64,000 nucleotides of DNA from Trifolium pratense (lineage: Eukaryota > Streptophyta > Magnoliopsida > Fabales > Fabaceae), in assembly GCF_020283565.1 (NCBI RefSeq), contig NC_060060.1, positions 14,632,001 through 14,696,000 of the forward strand. Direction: 5' to 3'. Of this stretch, positions 48,851-62,015 are shown in pieces. The position numbers were made by a program, and so were the translations under genes. Numbering within the stretch: position 1 is the stretch's first letter; every line of letters starts with the position of its first letter. The notes beneath the pieces were generated by a model. The model was not told the origin of the DNA. It was given only the letters and a program-made list of their open reading frames with translations, and searched no databases.

Positions 48851-49719
48851 CTTGTGTGTCAACCATCAATTGTGTTGTCTTGGCTATGAATTACAAATGT
48901 GTTGCAACTATTCATTTTCTTCAGTTTTGTAGTATATTTAGAGGAAAGTGGGTGAGAAGTGTTAGAGACTGAATTCAGAATGTTGTGATGTGGGCAGGGA
49001 CGGTGGCAAAAATTAGTTTCAGGGGACCAAATTTACAAGTCGGGGGCAATAAATCACATTTTTGTTGCCCAAAAATTGGGGCAAAACATCCGTGAGTTGG
49101 AACCAAAATTACAACATATATAAAAATAGGTGTTTAAAAAATTCAATTTTTTAGGGTATTTTTGTGAGTTTAATAAAATATTGGGACCAAAAGCACCGAA
49201 GTAAAACCAATAATTCCATTACCGGATGAAGAAAAACGCTATGAGATTTTTATCATTCAAAATAATTTGTTAACTCACTTACTAGTTTGTTTTGACAACA
49301 TGTTACTTGAGGACAAACAACAATTCAAGTTTGAATTGTGATAACATGCAATCATATTAGGTTTTTAGTAGTAATTTTATAGTATTTTAGTAAGTTTTTA
49401 GGTATAATTACATGATTTTAGAGTTGATTATATCATAAATTGAGACACCACAAAGAGTTTAAAGATAAAACATAAAACAAGATAAATTTCTGAAAAATTC
49501 ACACCACGATCCATCAGCATCGTGGCACAATTTTTAGCTGCCGGATTTGATCTAAGGGTTAAAAAAGTTGATTTATAGGTTCAAGTTCATGTCTGGTGAA
49601 AGTAAAAAATACTAACATTAACAACTAATTACTTACTTTAATTTTTTTTTAAAAAAACTAATAATATAATAACATACTAGTATAATTTGTTTAAAATAAA
49701 ATTTATAAGACTGTGACCT
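48851..49719. other. Gene-free stretch
   Basis: AT-rich sequence with no gene recognised. A G-rich patch near 49000-49090 looks like worn transposon sequence but has no defined ends. Confidence 0.4.
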
Positions 49720-49960
49720 ATGTCGTTCTTTCTTCTCCTTCCATCCCTTAAGTGTGCACTCTGGTTGTTGTGGAACCATTTGATTATTTTTAAGGATGGT
49801 GTTATTGATTGTATAATGACGTTGTTTCTCATTAAAATCATGTCATGGAGTTGGTTTGTATATAGGGAGGATAAGCCAAATGGAATTCAATATAGTGTTT
49901 GGTTTCGAAATTTAGTTGATTGCCCAGGTCTTCACTCTTTGTTGAAAGACTGTTTTTCTT
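49720..49960 (+). pseudogene. LINE ORF2 C-terminal remnant
   Basis: The open frame from 49720 contains CALWLLWNHLIIFKDGVID and IKIMSWSWF, which match the pattern seen at the C-terminus of plant LINE ORF2 proteins (LW..WN..IF..G..D......IK..SW.W). Homology fades after about residue 75. No other LINE domain remains nearby. Assigned from pattern memory. Confidence 0.5.
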
Positions 49961-50788
49961 CTTCTTCTTTTATATTACGAAAACACTCGTTGGTACGACA
50001 ACCAACAAGCATGAAGATGGACGAATTGTTTATAGCCATCCGATAAAACATATACAACACCGTCTTGATTCTCCCTCCCCCCGTGTATTTATAGACAATT
50101 GTTAATTTACATATGTCGCTGAATATCGTGAATAAATGAGTCGTGTTATATAGCACTTCTCTTTATATTATTGGGTTAGAGTATAATTTACACCCGCTTT
50201 AATAATATCATTTTTTTTTGTAAAAAATAATTCTAAACCATTTGTGTATTTTTGTTTTTAAAAAGCCTTTGTTTTTATAATATCACTTTTGCATGCACTA
50301 TGTATGATGTTGAACTGTATTCCTTTATCACATCTTAATTGGAAGTCGCATTGTGAAAATGTAGTAATTCAAACATCATAATTACTTGACAAAATTTTCT
50401 CAATATAATTTTTGATTTTCCCTGTCTAGTTATTATCATAGATTCTTCTTTGACTATGAAATGTGAGGCATGCTATACAGTTAATTTACTGTACTTTGTG
50501 TATTTTTCTCGTGAGGAAACAAAAAAAATAAAATCATCCAAAATATCATGTTATGATAGTTATCTAAAATTTGATCTTGTTCCCCATGAAAATATGTGGG
50601 GAAATATGCATCAAGATTATCCTTTCCATCTATATCACTCCACACCATTAGTCTCAATCGAAGGTACGGAATAAGCATAGTCAAGTGACATTGGACTAAA
50701 CCTAATTATCCATATGAAACATGATAATAGAATATTATTCATTTTGTTTCGTAATGAATGACGTGTTTACTTATTTCACATATATTAA

Positions 50789-51623
50789 GGTATCGTTTGG
50801 CCCAACTTATTTTATCATAAAAGTTACTTTAAACTTAAAGTTTAAAAATAAGAACTTAAAAAATAAAGCTAAAGTTGTTTGGTTATTTCAGTTTATTTTT
50901 TATTTTAGAAGCTATTTTTAGACAAATGTTTTTTGAAAAAATTTTATTACAAAAGGTTTGATTTGTTAAACATTATGATAAATAAATAAATAAATAGTGT
51001 GTTAAAAAAAATAAAAGAACATGGAATTTTTTTTATAATTGATAATAAAATAGTTCATAAATAATTACATTAAATAAATTAAAAGTATTTTATGAGAGTG
51101 AGGTAAATATATTATTTTAAACAATATTTCAATACATCAACATAATTTAAAATTTTCTATCAATAAAATAGCATAATTTATAATTTTCGAAAATTACTTT
51201 TTCTTTTTGCTGCATAAAAAAATTACATAAATTACAACAGTATTACCATAACTTATCATGAATATGATTTATGCTTGTCAATATATGTCTGTCAAGGGAA
51301 ATGTTTCTACGACTGTTTATAAAAAATAAAACAAATAAGCATCCTGCTCCTATATATTGTTTCCGTAAAAAATAATAATAGAAGTACATAAAATATTAGA
51401 TTTTGGTGTCGCTGGGTATCGAAACAGAGGCATACATCAAAATAAGCCACAAGTCACCGAGAAAAGTTAATATTTCTGACTTTTTCGGAAGGATACTTTT
51501 CCCACATTTTTCTTTATAAAATTAAGTTACTTATTTATTGTAGGACTTTTTTAATTTATGTTTGGCCCTTCTTATACTTTTAAGAAGTAGAAAAGTCATA
51601 AAAAAGTCAGGTCAAACATACCC
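50789..51623. mobile_element. Tourist-like element, 835 bp
   Basis: Left end GGTATCGTTTGGCCCAACTT pairs with the reverse complement of the right end (GGGTATGTTTGACCTGACTT), with TAA on both sides (50786-50788 and 51624-51626). Interior AT-rich, no transposase. Long for a MITE; it may contain a further insertion. Confidence 0.65.
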
Positions 51624-51979
51624 TAAGAAGATATTATAAATCAAATGAAATAATGAAATATTATCAAATTAATCTTACGAAGTATTCGTATATTTACAAT
51701 TATCATAATCGTGTGAAAGTTATATTAACTTGGAAGTAAAGTGAAAATTAAATGTGTATAAACCATAAATTCACCCTTTGACATTGTAGTAGAGTATCTG
51801 TCTCGATATGTATCCATGCAACATAGAATATAAATTAAGAGAGGGAAAGGCCAAAACCTACGCAGTTAGTATTTGTCTATGGTTCTGTTACGCCAAAAAA
51901 GTTTCATATAGATTGAAAAATGAGGGTAAAAGTGGTTTATAAAACTATAAACAACACTCACACCCATTTAAATAATTTA

Positions 51980-52260
51980 GGGGACGTTCCTGCAGATTTA
52001 TCTGTGAAAATTCATTTTCTAGGGAATTATCCGCGGATTTCTCTGCGGAGACAAGTTTCCTGGTGATTTATAGGCGGTATTTCCTGCGGAATTACTTGTC
52101 GAATTGTCGCAATAACGTTTGATGCGGATTTGGTCTTATATTCGGCAGCAAATTATGTAGGAATGTTTCTTGAGGACCTCCAAATTCGCAGGAAACAATT
52201 ACCCACGAAGGTATTAGCTGGAAACCAAAATTCTTGGGAAAATCCGCAAGAAAGAAAAAA
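51980..52260. mobile_element. Probable CACTA-type subterminal remnant
   Basis: Repeated short words of CTGCGGAAT, ATCCGCGGATTT and GCGGATTTGG type in both directions are typical of plant CACTA subterminal regions. No CACTA terminus was located, so this is tentative. Confidence 0.3.
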
Positions 52261-52319
52261 AAAATGTGGATCAATTTTCTTTCAAGTTTGTTATTTTCAT
52301 TTTTTACATTCATTTTTTT

Positions 52320-52914
52320 CATTGGAGTAAAGAAAAATTGTCAATTTTTTTCTATTAAGCTAGTAAAATTTGTTGCGTAAAAAAAAAAGTATTAGTAAAT
52401 TTTGTTGAGGCACTAAGTAAAAGTCTCGATTGTCTTATCCTTAGATCGAAAATGTCATTTGCTTTTTCCATTGGAGTAAAGAAAAATTGTCAATTTTTTT
52501 CTATTAAGCTATAGTAAAATTTGTTGCGTAAAAAAAAAGTATTAGTAAATTTTGTTGAGGCACTAAGTAAAAGTCTCGATTGTCTTATCCTTAGATCGAA
52601 AATGTCATTTGCTTTTTCCATTGGAGTAAAGAAAAATTGTCAATTTTTTTCTATTAAGCTATAGTAAAATTTGTTGCGTAAAAAAAAAGTATTAGTAAAT
52701 TTTGTTGAGGCACTAAGTAAAAGTCTCGATTGTCTTATCCTTAGATCGAACATGTCATTTGCTTTTTCCATTGGAGTAAAGAAAAATTGTCAATTTTTTT
52801 CTATTAAGCTATAGTAAAATTTGTTGCGTAAAAAAAAAGTATTAGTAAATTTTGTTGAGGCACTAAGTAAAAGTCTCGATTGTCTTATCCTTAGATCGAA
52901 CATGTCATTTGCTA
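52320..52914 (+). repeat. 150-bp tandem repeat, four copies
   Basis: Units start CATTGGAGTAAAGAAAAATT at 52320, 52469, 52619 and 52769 (periods 149, 150 and 150). Each contains AGTCTCGATTGTCTTATCC and ends ATGTCATTTGC. Copies differ at only a few bases: the first lacks two bases near the AGCTATAG word and has one extra A in its A-run, and the last two read CATGTC where the first two read AATGTC. Confidence 0.95.
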
Positions 52915-55900
52915 TTTAACGATCGATTGTCTTAATTGCCTTATCCTTGAACCGGACATGTTATTTTCTACTCATCGATCTATTCATCTTTTACAAAATG
53001 GAACAATATCTACTCATCGATATTATATAAATAAAACGAAATCCTCTTCCCCATCCAGACAATTAAAGGTCCAATAATAGACACTTAATTATTTTATGAA
53101 TCTTTATCTTAACTAATAATAATGTTATCCAGTCGCTTGATGTAAAAGGAAGACATTCCCACGCATGGAAATTCATAAATATTCCACAATACATTGTTTA
53201 TGGTTCTCATTAAAACTTTGGTTCAAGAAGGTTCAAATTGATGGCTCGTGTGGTTTATGCTAAGGACAGATATATACCATAAATATAAACAAGGAGAATC
53301 CATACTTAAGTGACTATACGAAGATATAAATATGAAATGGAGAGGAAAAACGAATGAGAATATGTGAAATTAAAAGTAAGGGTCCCTAGTTGAAGAAAAG
53401 GAAGGAATAGAGACTTTTTTTTATTTTTTTATTTATTAACCCTCTGATTCTCAAAATAACAAGGCTCCGGTAATTCAAAGTTCAGTTGTAAGGTAAATAA
53501 AGTTTGACATAAATTTGTTCCCATCAAGATTTAAACTTGAATTCTCCCGAACAATTTATCTTAAAGAAAATTCATTAATCACTTGAGTCCAATATATATA
53601 TATATATACACTCACACACATAATAAAAAAGAGCTACAATTTTTTTTATAAGTTAATGCGAGTGAGACGTCTGTAATTAAGCTCAAATTTTATTTTGTTC
53701 GAATTATAAGATCTAACCATACATACATGTCAATTCTAGCTTCTAAGTAAAACCACACTAATATCCAACTATATATGCATAAAATTAAGACAAATGTTAA
53801 TATGTATCTTTAAAACCCTTTGTTAACAAATTTCATACGGAAACAATAATTTTAAAAATTGTGTATTTGAATTTTTAAAAGAATCTAAAACTACTCCTTA
53901 TGTCTTTAATTATAAGACTCGATGAACCAAGTGATTATTGATTTGACACAAGTTATTAATTAATAAAATTTTCTTAAGATGAATTGTTTGAAAAAACTCG
54001 AATTCAATTTTTTATATAAACAATTTTTTATAAGATTTTACCATTTCAACCTACTTTTCATATTTGTTGTTTTATAATATAAGGCCTTCAAATTAACTTT
54101 CAAATTCAGTTATTATTATCTTTTTATAAGATGAACACTCCTGTTAAATTTATCATTGAGAAACATAAATTTAGTTTCTCTCTTCTATTAATATCAATGA
54201 TTACTGGATAATTATAATATATATAATATAAAAGTAAGACACCTTTTTTTATATAAATTTATTACTATAACCAATTTTGAATATTTGTAAAATTTATAGA
54301 AGGTCTTATAATAACTGATTTTTCACAAAACAATTTTTTTTTTTTTACTTTCTATTGTCCCATAATATTTTTCGCATTCGGCCTTTTCACACATATTAAG
54401 AAAAAAATAATAAAAAAGTAATTTTTTTATTATTATTTTTGTAAAACTTTAATTAATTTTTTTATTATCTATTAACGTGCTCTCATTACAAAAAATTGAA
54501 AATTAAAAAATTGTAGGATATAATTGGCAAAAAGAAATTAAAACAATTATTATGGAGACATGTTAGCAAAATTAATTAATTAATTCACAAGTTGATAAAA
54601 GAAAATACATATGCGCACTTAATGCCAATAAGCCAATGCTCTAAGTCTTCCATTCTGAAAAAGGTACACTAACACCGGACCCATTACAAATACCATTTAT
54701 CTCAGTGCTCTATCAAAAGGAAAAATAAATTATTTTTAAATTATTTTATGGACAGAAATTGGAATCTGATTGATGGGTTCTACCTTTAATCATTCCTCTT
54801 TTATTTCATCTTAAAATGAAAGTATTACATTAAAAAAAAATAAAGGTGTGAATAGATGGTAAACTAATTTAATTTAATTAGCATCTCATCCCTTTTTTTT
54901 TTTTGATAATGATAGTCATCTCATCCCTTTTTGTTTTAACTAAACATAAGTTGATGATATGATAACAAATAATGATAATAATAAAAACAGTCGTATCGAA
55001 TTTTGGTGATACGAATGTTGAAAATAACAGTGCTATATATTCAATTCAATAGCATGTTCTTAATTAGAGGGAATATGAGAATCAATTTGCTTTAAGAAGA
55101 AATGCACCACTAATTTTACCTTTATATATTTACTTAGATTAAAAAAATAATTAGTACGGAAAAGTTTGATGACTAATCATGATGAAGAATAAGATGTCTC
55201 ATATTGAACAAAAACAAAGAAAATAATAAGGTTAATATGAATTTGTTGGACCTAGAATGTGTGCAGTCAAATACATTTAGATCGTCTCATCAAAATTATA
55301 TGGTTTAGATTTAATATCTTAGCTTAAAATCTTATTTCTATGCATAAAGATCGAACAATACAGATGTGTTGATTGCGTACAATTAAACTGCACTCAATTC
55401 AATCTCAAATTTGGAGTGTATATTAGAGTAGTAAATGACAATACTATTATTCTATCCAAGTTTTAAGAGAAGGTTAGTTCAAATTATCTTAAAGTTGTTA
55501 AAGAGAAAAGGGAAAAAATCTATAACTTTTATTATCAAAAAAACAAAAAAGGAAAGGAAAAAATCTATAACTTCTAAAACTCAAGAAGAAGTATAAGCTC
55601 AAACTATAAAATAAAAGTAAATCTATATTGTGAAATGTGAAACTCAAAATTGAGTACAAAACCATGAAGAAACACAAGTCCAAAAAAAATTTTGAAGCCA
55701 CAAATATGGACATCAATATCACATGTAAACATCGATAATAATTTAAAAAAATAAATGTGATTGAATGTAATTATATATGTGATATTGTGTCAGTGTCCGG
55801 TGCTGTTTGAAACACGTATAAAAAAACCAAGAATTTTTAGACAATATTGCAACTTTTAAGCTTGATTAATTCATCAAAAAAGCTTGATTAATAGTTAATA

Positions 55901-58194
55901 CAAGGTAGTTCTCACTCTCTTAGCATTGGGTCCACAGGCAAAGTTCTAACAAATCACCTTTAGTAAATTAAGTACCTTTTTTCCTATTAATCATCCTTTT
56001 TGCTGCTTATACTTGAAGGGAATGCAAAGTTTTCACTTTTCACCTTTGAGGCATAAACTTTATGAACTTCTTACATCATGCACATTACAAGTGTTAGACT
56101 GAAAAGAAATTAAAAATAAAGCTTTTACAAACGCAATTTTGATTCAAAAGAATAAAGATACAAAATATTATAAACAATAAATACGATGTTTTGGTCTCCA
56201 ACCGCAATTTCTCTCTGTTATTTCAAGCTTACAATTTATAATGTACAACTTGTATTTAAATACTACCGTCTAAATTACAGTATTACTCAGAAGCATACGT
56301 GTGACATAAACCATGAAAATTGACTATTTTCTTCTTCCTCTTCTTGAATATGGATGGCTACCACATGTAGAGAGTAAAGAGAATATAATATAACACACTT
56401 TTGAATTCATTTTGGAGGGTTCTTTTACTCACACTTGACCATAACTAACAACAAGCACATGGGGGAGACAAAATTATGTCAATGTCCTCAAATTAATGTA
56501 CCAAAAATAATGTATCTATGAAAAAATTTAAATGAAAACAACCAAATTTCTCATCCATTCATATCTAAAAAAGATATTTAGTTCCTTTTTTATATTTATA
56601 AGTTGTTGTGAAAAATGACAACCAACCATTGATGTCAGAATCCTCAAAGATATATTTCTTCTCTCTTCCTTTCAATATGTAATAATGATAAAAATGTTTC
56701 AAAGGGTGAGAAGTACTAAAAATGAAATAAAAGTGTTTGCATAGAGATGCCATTAACTGTATTAATGTACTTTTGGTTATGCTCTTTCCTAGGTTAGACA
56801 TATGAAGAAAAATCAAAGGAAATTTCAATATAAACCTTTGTATTTTCACCCTTAGATATTTATATTAATAGTTAAATTCCATTAACAAAATATTTTTCCT
56901 TGAGAGAAATTAGATATCATCATAACAATATATACTACCTCTATCCACTTTTTTTTTTGGGATTCTATATTAGCTAGTGACAATTCAAATACATACGCGT
57001 TGAGAAGTGAAAAATTGTAGGTTTGAATTTGATCGTCCTAGTATAACAAATATTTCTGCAGACTTTTATCAAAGTGAAAAATTGCAGGTTTGTACTTACA
57101 TGAAAACCACTATCCACATTTTATAAACCGCACGCTTTGTCAGTTTCACATATATATTAAGAAAAGGGTGCTGTTAACATTTTGCATTTAATATTATATA
57201 TAAACGAATTTAATGCTTAAAAGATATAATACACATGTTTCAAGAAAATATTTCTATATTTGTATTCTTAACATGTGCCTTAGGTGCACATGTTAACATT
57301 TGCCTTAAGAAAAGTATACGTAGCGTATTTAATGTGTTCATGTTGTGTATAAGTATATTACAAAAGTATCCTTTTACGCATCGATGTGTCAAACTCGGAA
57401 TTTTTGTATACAAATTATACAGTGTGTGCATTCATTATTTAAATTACAACTTGAAAAAGAAAATATATAATGGAAACGTGAAATAAACAAATCATTTCAA
57501 TAGATAGCTCAAAATCTAAAAGCGTATTTTCACAAAGCATTAAGAGACCCACTTGCTTCATAAATCATGAGCTTGTAGTACAAAAGACTATGATTGGCAC
57601 TAACAAGAAGTAGTAGCATTTTCTTTGGTTTTTGCAACTACATGCACACATTCATGTTTCTATTACTTATAATAAAAACCATCCAAAATCAAGCGTGATT
57701 CATCAATTATATGTTGTATTCATTTATTTGTTGTGTTGTGTAACTGAATTTCTATGATTATTTATTTTGTTGGTTAAGTGATTTTGGCTTGAATTTTGAA
57801 CCGACACCACACTAAGCTTGTGTAAAATATTTATTTCAAATCCAAAGAGGAAGTTTTAAATTTTCATGTGAGATTATTCCCTAGATCGAAATAGCTATGC
57901 TTAATATAAAATGTTGCTAACATGCCAATTTTAATGTTTCTATATATATGACCTGTCACAGTTTTAGATCGATTATACATAAATATTTAACCACAAAGAT
58001 ATTGTAAGAGATAAGAGTGGTGCTATTAATTAATGATTAACTGAAATAAACAAAAAAATAAAATAAAATTATGTTGAATCATTGAAAAACAAAGAAGTGA
58101 TAGTAAACAATGATTATGAATTTCTAAAGTTTTAATTAGTGTGAGCTTGATGGTTCTTGTAGTTTAAAAAAGAACTAAACTTATGTGATATTTC
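52915..58194. other. Gene-free AT-rich stretch
   Basis: More than 5 kb with no supportable gene. A short TA/CA microsatellite lies near 53592-53620. Open frames (for example 55498-55722 minus, 56565-56849 minus) are low-complexity and unlike any family I know. Confidence 0.5.
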
Positions 58195-58733
58195 CAAGGT
58201 TGTCAGAACCGGACCGGTCATCGAACCGGCGAGCTCACCGGTTCAAGGTTCAATTGGTCGGACCGGGTTCAATCGGGGTCGAACCGTTTTTAATTAAATA
58301 TATATTTTAATTAATATATAAATAAATATATATGAATAATTGCTCAATATTTCATAATTTCACACATTAAAAAGATAAAATATCACAAGTCAAAATAAAA
58401 TAAAATTTATAATTCAAACCAAATGAAAAATAGATGAAAAACAAAAACATTTCCTATTCCTACGACGTCGTTATTTTGTTTCAGATTTTTTAAAAAAAAA
58501 AATAAAATTAAAACGACGTTGTTTTGCCCTATTTTTTTTTTTAAAAAAAAATCTTCAAAACCGCTTGAACCGCCGGCCGGTTCGCCGGTTCAACCCGGTT
58601 CGACCCCGGTTCACACGTTTTTTTTGCCGGTCGGTTTCCTATCCGTTTTTTACTCAAAACCGAATCGCTTTCATGACCGGTTCACGGTCCGACCGGTCCG
58701 ACCGGCCGGTTCGGTCCGGTTTTGATAACCTTG
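58195..58733. mobile_element. hAT-like non-autonomous transposon, 539 bp
   Basis: Begins CAAGGTTGTCAGAACCGGAC and ends GGTTTTGATAACCTTG, flanked by a perfect 8-bp duplication GATATTTC (58187-58194 and 58734-58741). Both ends are dense in CCGGTT/AACCGG words; the middle is AT-rich with ACGACGTCGTT. The overlapping open frames at 58519-58810 are this GC-rich end read by chance. Confidence 0.88.
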
Positions 58734-59179
58734 GATATTTCCATTATAAAAACAACATGAAAATTAAAGATTGTAAACACAGTTTATTATTTTCGCTCAA
58801 TCATACTTAATTGCGAAGTTCTGATGAAATTTAAGGTATAAATGCTGGTATAATTATACCTAACATTTTAAACACAGTTATGAAAGAAAGTTAAGTTTTA
58901 TTGACTCTTTTTTAGCACCAATACCAACTAAACTATGATACTGCACGTAAGTTTTGTCCGTTTAAAAAATATCGGTGGCTGCAATTATGGTCAAGACATC
59001 ATGAATTTTTATGTCTTTACGACCACAATGCAGTCGCAATTCGGATCATATAAACTTATTCGACGAAAATTCTTTGTGATATAAAAATATTGCGATGCCA
59101 ATGCGACGACTATTTAAAACTTATGCTAGAATAATTTAACAAAAAAAAAAAAGGTGGATTCCACCATCCAAAGGAGGCT

Positions 59180-59189
59180 ATATATTTAT
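59180..59189 (+). promoter_or_regulatory. Likely TATA box of the ABCG14 gene
   Basis: TATATATTTA about 130 bp upstream of the ATG, in a stretch that otherwise is not TA-repeat. A start of transcription near 59215 and a leader of about 105 bp would follow. Confidence 0.5.
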
Positions 59190-59320
59190 GTGCTTCTCTT
59201 CACTAACACATTAAGGGGTCAAGTTAAAAGCAACTTCTTAACTTCTCTCAGTTCTCAATCATCACTTCATATCACAACTATTGTCTGTTACTTACCACTA
59301 GTCTCACTTTTTCTTTAACC

Positions 59321-62015
59321 ATGCCACAAAATTGCATAGCACCAAAACCTGAATACTGCAATAGTACTCTCTCTTTGGAAGAAGGATCGCCTCATATGAC
59401 TGATCCTCATAGCTCAAACAATGAACAATCATTACCAAAACTCATTATGTATCCCATAACTTTGAAGGTAATTAACTAGAGTTAGTTCGTTAGTGTATAT
59501 AAATATAATATTCCTTCAGTAACAAAATATACGCAAAACAGTACATTATGTGGTCCAGACTCCATAGTTTGGACCAGATACGTACTTTTTTCTTTTATAA
59601 CATACTTATATTAACACACATTTTGTTACTAATTTTTTTGTATCTGTTCTGTTTTGGTATGCAGTTTGAGGATTTGGTATACAAAGTGAAAGTAAACCAA
59701 AAAGAAAAAACTATACTGAATGGTATCACAGGTGTGGTGTGTCCAGGAGAAATACTAGCTATGTTAGGACCATCAGGCAGTGGAAAAACCACACTCCTTA
59801 CAGCTCTTGGAGGCCGTCTAGCCGGCAAACTAACCGGAAAAACCACATACAACAATCAACCTTTTTCTGGTTCAATAAAAAGAAGAACAGGTTTTGTAGC
59901 TCAAGATGATGTTCTTTACCCTCACTTAACCGTAACCGAAACTCTAGTCTTCACTGCACTTTTAAGGCTTCCACAAACCTTAACAAGAGATGAAAAAGTT
60001 GAGCATGTTGAGAGAGTTATAACTGAGTTAGGACTAATCAATTGTAGGAATAGTATGATTGGAGGACCACTTTTGAGAGGTATATCAGGTGGTGAAAAAA
60101 GGAGAGTGAGTATAGGACAAGAAATGTTGATTAATCCAAGTTTATTGTTGCTTGATGAACCTACTTCTGGTTTGGATTCTACAACAGCTTTAAGGATCTT
60201 GAACACAATCAAAAAACTTGCTAGTGGTGGTAGAACTGTTGTCACAACAATTCATCAACCTTCAAGTAGACTCTACTATATGTTTGATAAGGTTGTGTTA
60301 CTATCTGAAGGGTGTCCTATCTATTATGGTCCTGCTTCAACTGCTCTAGAATATTTCTCATCTGTTGGTTTCTCAACTAGCATGACTGTTAATCCAGCTG
60401 ATCTCTTGCTTGATCTTGCCAATGGTAATAATCACTAATCACTAATCATTTGTTTTATTTTGATTCTTTTTCATTTTTATCCGATCACCTCGTTTTATTA
60501 TTAATTGAAGTAGTACTAATAATAATTTTACAACCATCCCTGATTTGACTTTTGTCACTTGAGGTTACAAGGTCAAACTCTTACCACTGAACTGATACCT
60601 CGCGGACTTTACTCAAATGAATTATTTGGTAGATTACTCTTTTGAAGAAAGAAATACTAACAATGTCATGAAAATTGCAGGGATTGCTCCAGACTCTAAG
60701 CATGTAACTGAACAAAGTGAGGCTTTGGAACATGAGAGGAAGATTGTGAGAGAATCTCTCATTTCTGCATATGGCAAGAACATAGCTCCAAGGCTAAAAG
60801 CTGAAGTTTCTAGCATGGAAGTAAACAACTACAACAACATCACAAAAGATGCTTGCACAAGTAAGTGTTCATGTTCTATCAAAAGGAAAAGATTACCCTT
60901 TTGGTTATAACTTATTAGTTTTAAGTTTTTATTGTTACATTAATGTAGGGAATCAAATGAAACCAGAACAATGGTGTACAACCTGGTGGTATCAGTTCAC
61001 TGTATTATTACAAAGGGGGGTGAGGGAAAGAAGACATGAAGCCTTCAATAGGCTTAGAATATTCCAAGTCATAAGTGTAGCTTTTCTAGCTGGACTCTTG
61101 TGGTGGCATACACCAGAATCACATCTTGAAGATAGGGTAAGAAATTATTTCTTCATATTTTCTAATTCATAAAAAATTTATGGATTCGGTGCCCTGAAGT
61201 TTACAACACTTACACACTCCGCACCAATTATTAGCGCTAGAACAACATAAACCAACTCAAAAAGTTATGAACTTAGTACTCCAGAGTTTACAACACTCAC
61301 ACACACTGCGCACCAATCACTTGCGCTAGAACATATGGACTAATACGAGGTTTGTTTATTTGTAATGCAGACGGCTTTGCTATTTTTCTTTGCTGTGTTT
61401 TGGGGATTCTACCCTCTCTACAATGCAGTTTTCACATTTCCTCAAGAAAGAAGAATGCTTATAAAGGAACGATCCTCTGGAATGTACCGTCTTTCTTCCT
61501 ACTTTCTAGCAAGAACAATAGGAGACTTGCCACTAGAGCTAGCACTTCCAACAGCATTTGTCATCATACTATATTGGATGGGAGGACTCAAACCTGATCT
61601 TGTAACTTTCATTCTTTCACTTCTTGTTGTTCTTTACAGTGTTGTAGTCTCTCAAAGTCTAGGATTAGCATTTGGTGCTATTTTGATGGAGATTAAACAA
61701 GCAACTACACTAGCTTCTGTTACAACACTTGTTTTTCTCATTGCTGGAGGTTACTATATACAACAGATTCCACCTTTTATAGTTTGGCTTAAGTACTTAA
61801 GCTATAGCTACTACTGTTACAAGCTTCTACTTGGTGTTCAATACAGTGAAAATGACTATTATCAATGCTCAAAGGGAGAGTTATGCAAGGTTATGGACTT
61901 TCCTCCAATTAAATCAATGGGATTGAATAATATGTGGATTGATGTTTCCATCATGGCTTTGATGTTGGTTGGTTATAGATTAGTAGCTTATTTTGCACTT
62001 CATAGAGTTAGGTAA
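59321..62015 (+). CDS. ABCG14: ABC transporter G family half-size transporter, ABCG14 type
   Basis: Half-size WBC transporter at the plasma membrane. Arabidopsis ABCG14 exports cytokinin in roots for root-to-shoot transport. Five exons join in frame: 59321-59467, 59665-60424, 60681-60860, 60949-61136 and 61371-62015, giving 639 residues (AtABCG14 about 648). The N-terminus MPQNCIAP is the one I recall for ABCG14. The ATPase domain comes first: Walker A GPSGSGKT (84-91), Q-loop [11 protein letters not shown], signature ISGGEKRR, Walker [13 protein letters not shown], and the H-loop in TTIHQPSS. The WW-rich linker [20 protein letters not shown] leads to six membrane helices, with [14 protein letters not shown] and the loop carrying Cys residues ([11 protein letters not shown]) before the last helix. 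Exon 1 is separate from the main open frame, so an upstream ATG at 59548 in the intron is not the start. The protein would work as a homo- or heterodimer. Confidence 0.92.
61185..61335 (+). repeat. Tandem duplication in ABCG14 intron 4
   Basis: A segment running from GTTTACAACACTTACACACT to GCGCTAGAACA is present twice, about 90 bp apart, with some divergence. It fills most of the 234-bp intron between exons 4 and 5. Confidence 0.75.

Noticed and set aside
58519..58810. Two overlapping Pro/Arg-rich open frames
   Set aside because: They are chance readings of the GC-rich end of a hAT-like element with verified 8-bp duplications.
59548..59664. Using the ATG at 59548 as the ABCG14 start
   Set aside because: That stretch is intron 1; the exon at 59321-59467 encodes the family N-terminus and joins by GT-AG in frame.
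59922..60245. Minus-strand open frames over ABCG14 exon 2
   Set aside because: Antisense shadows of the ATPase domain.
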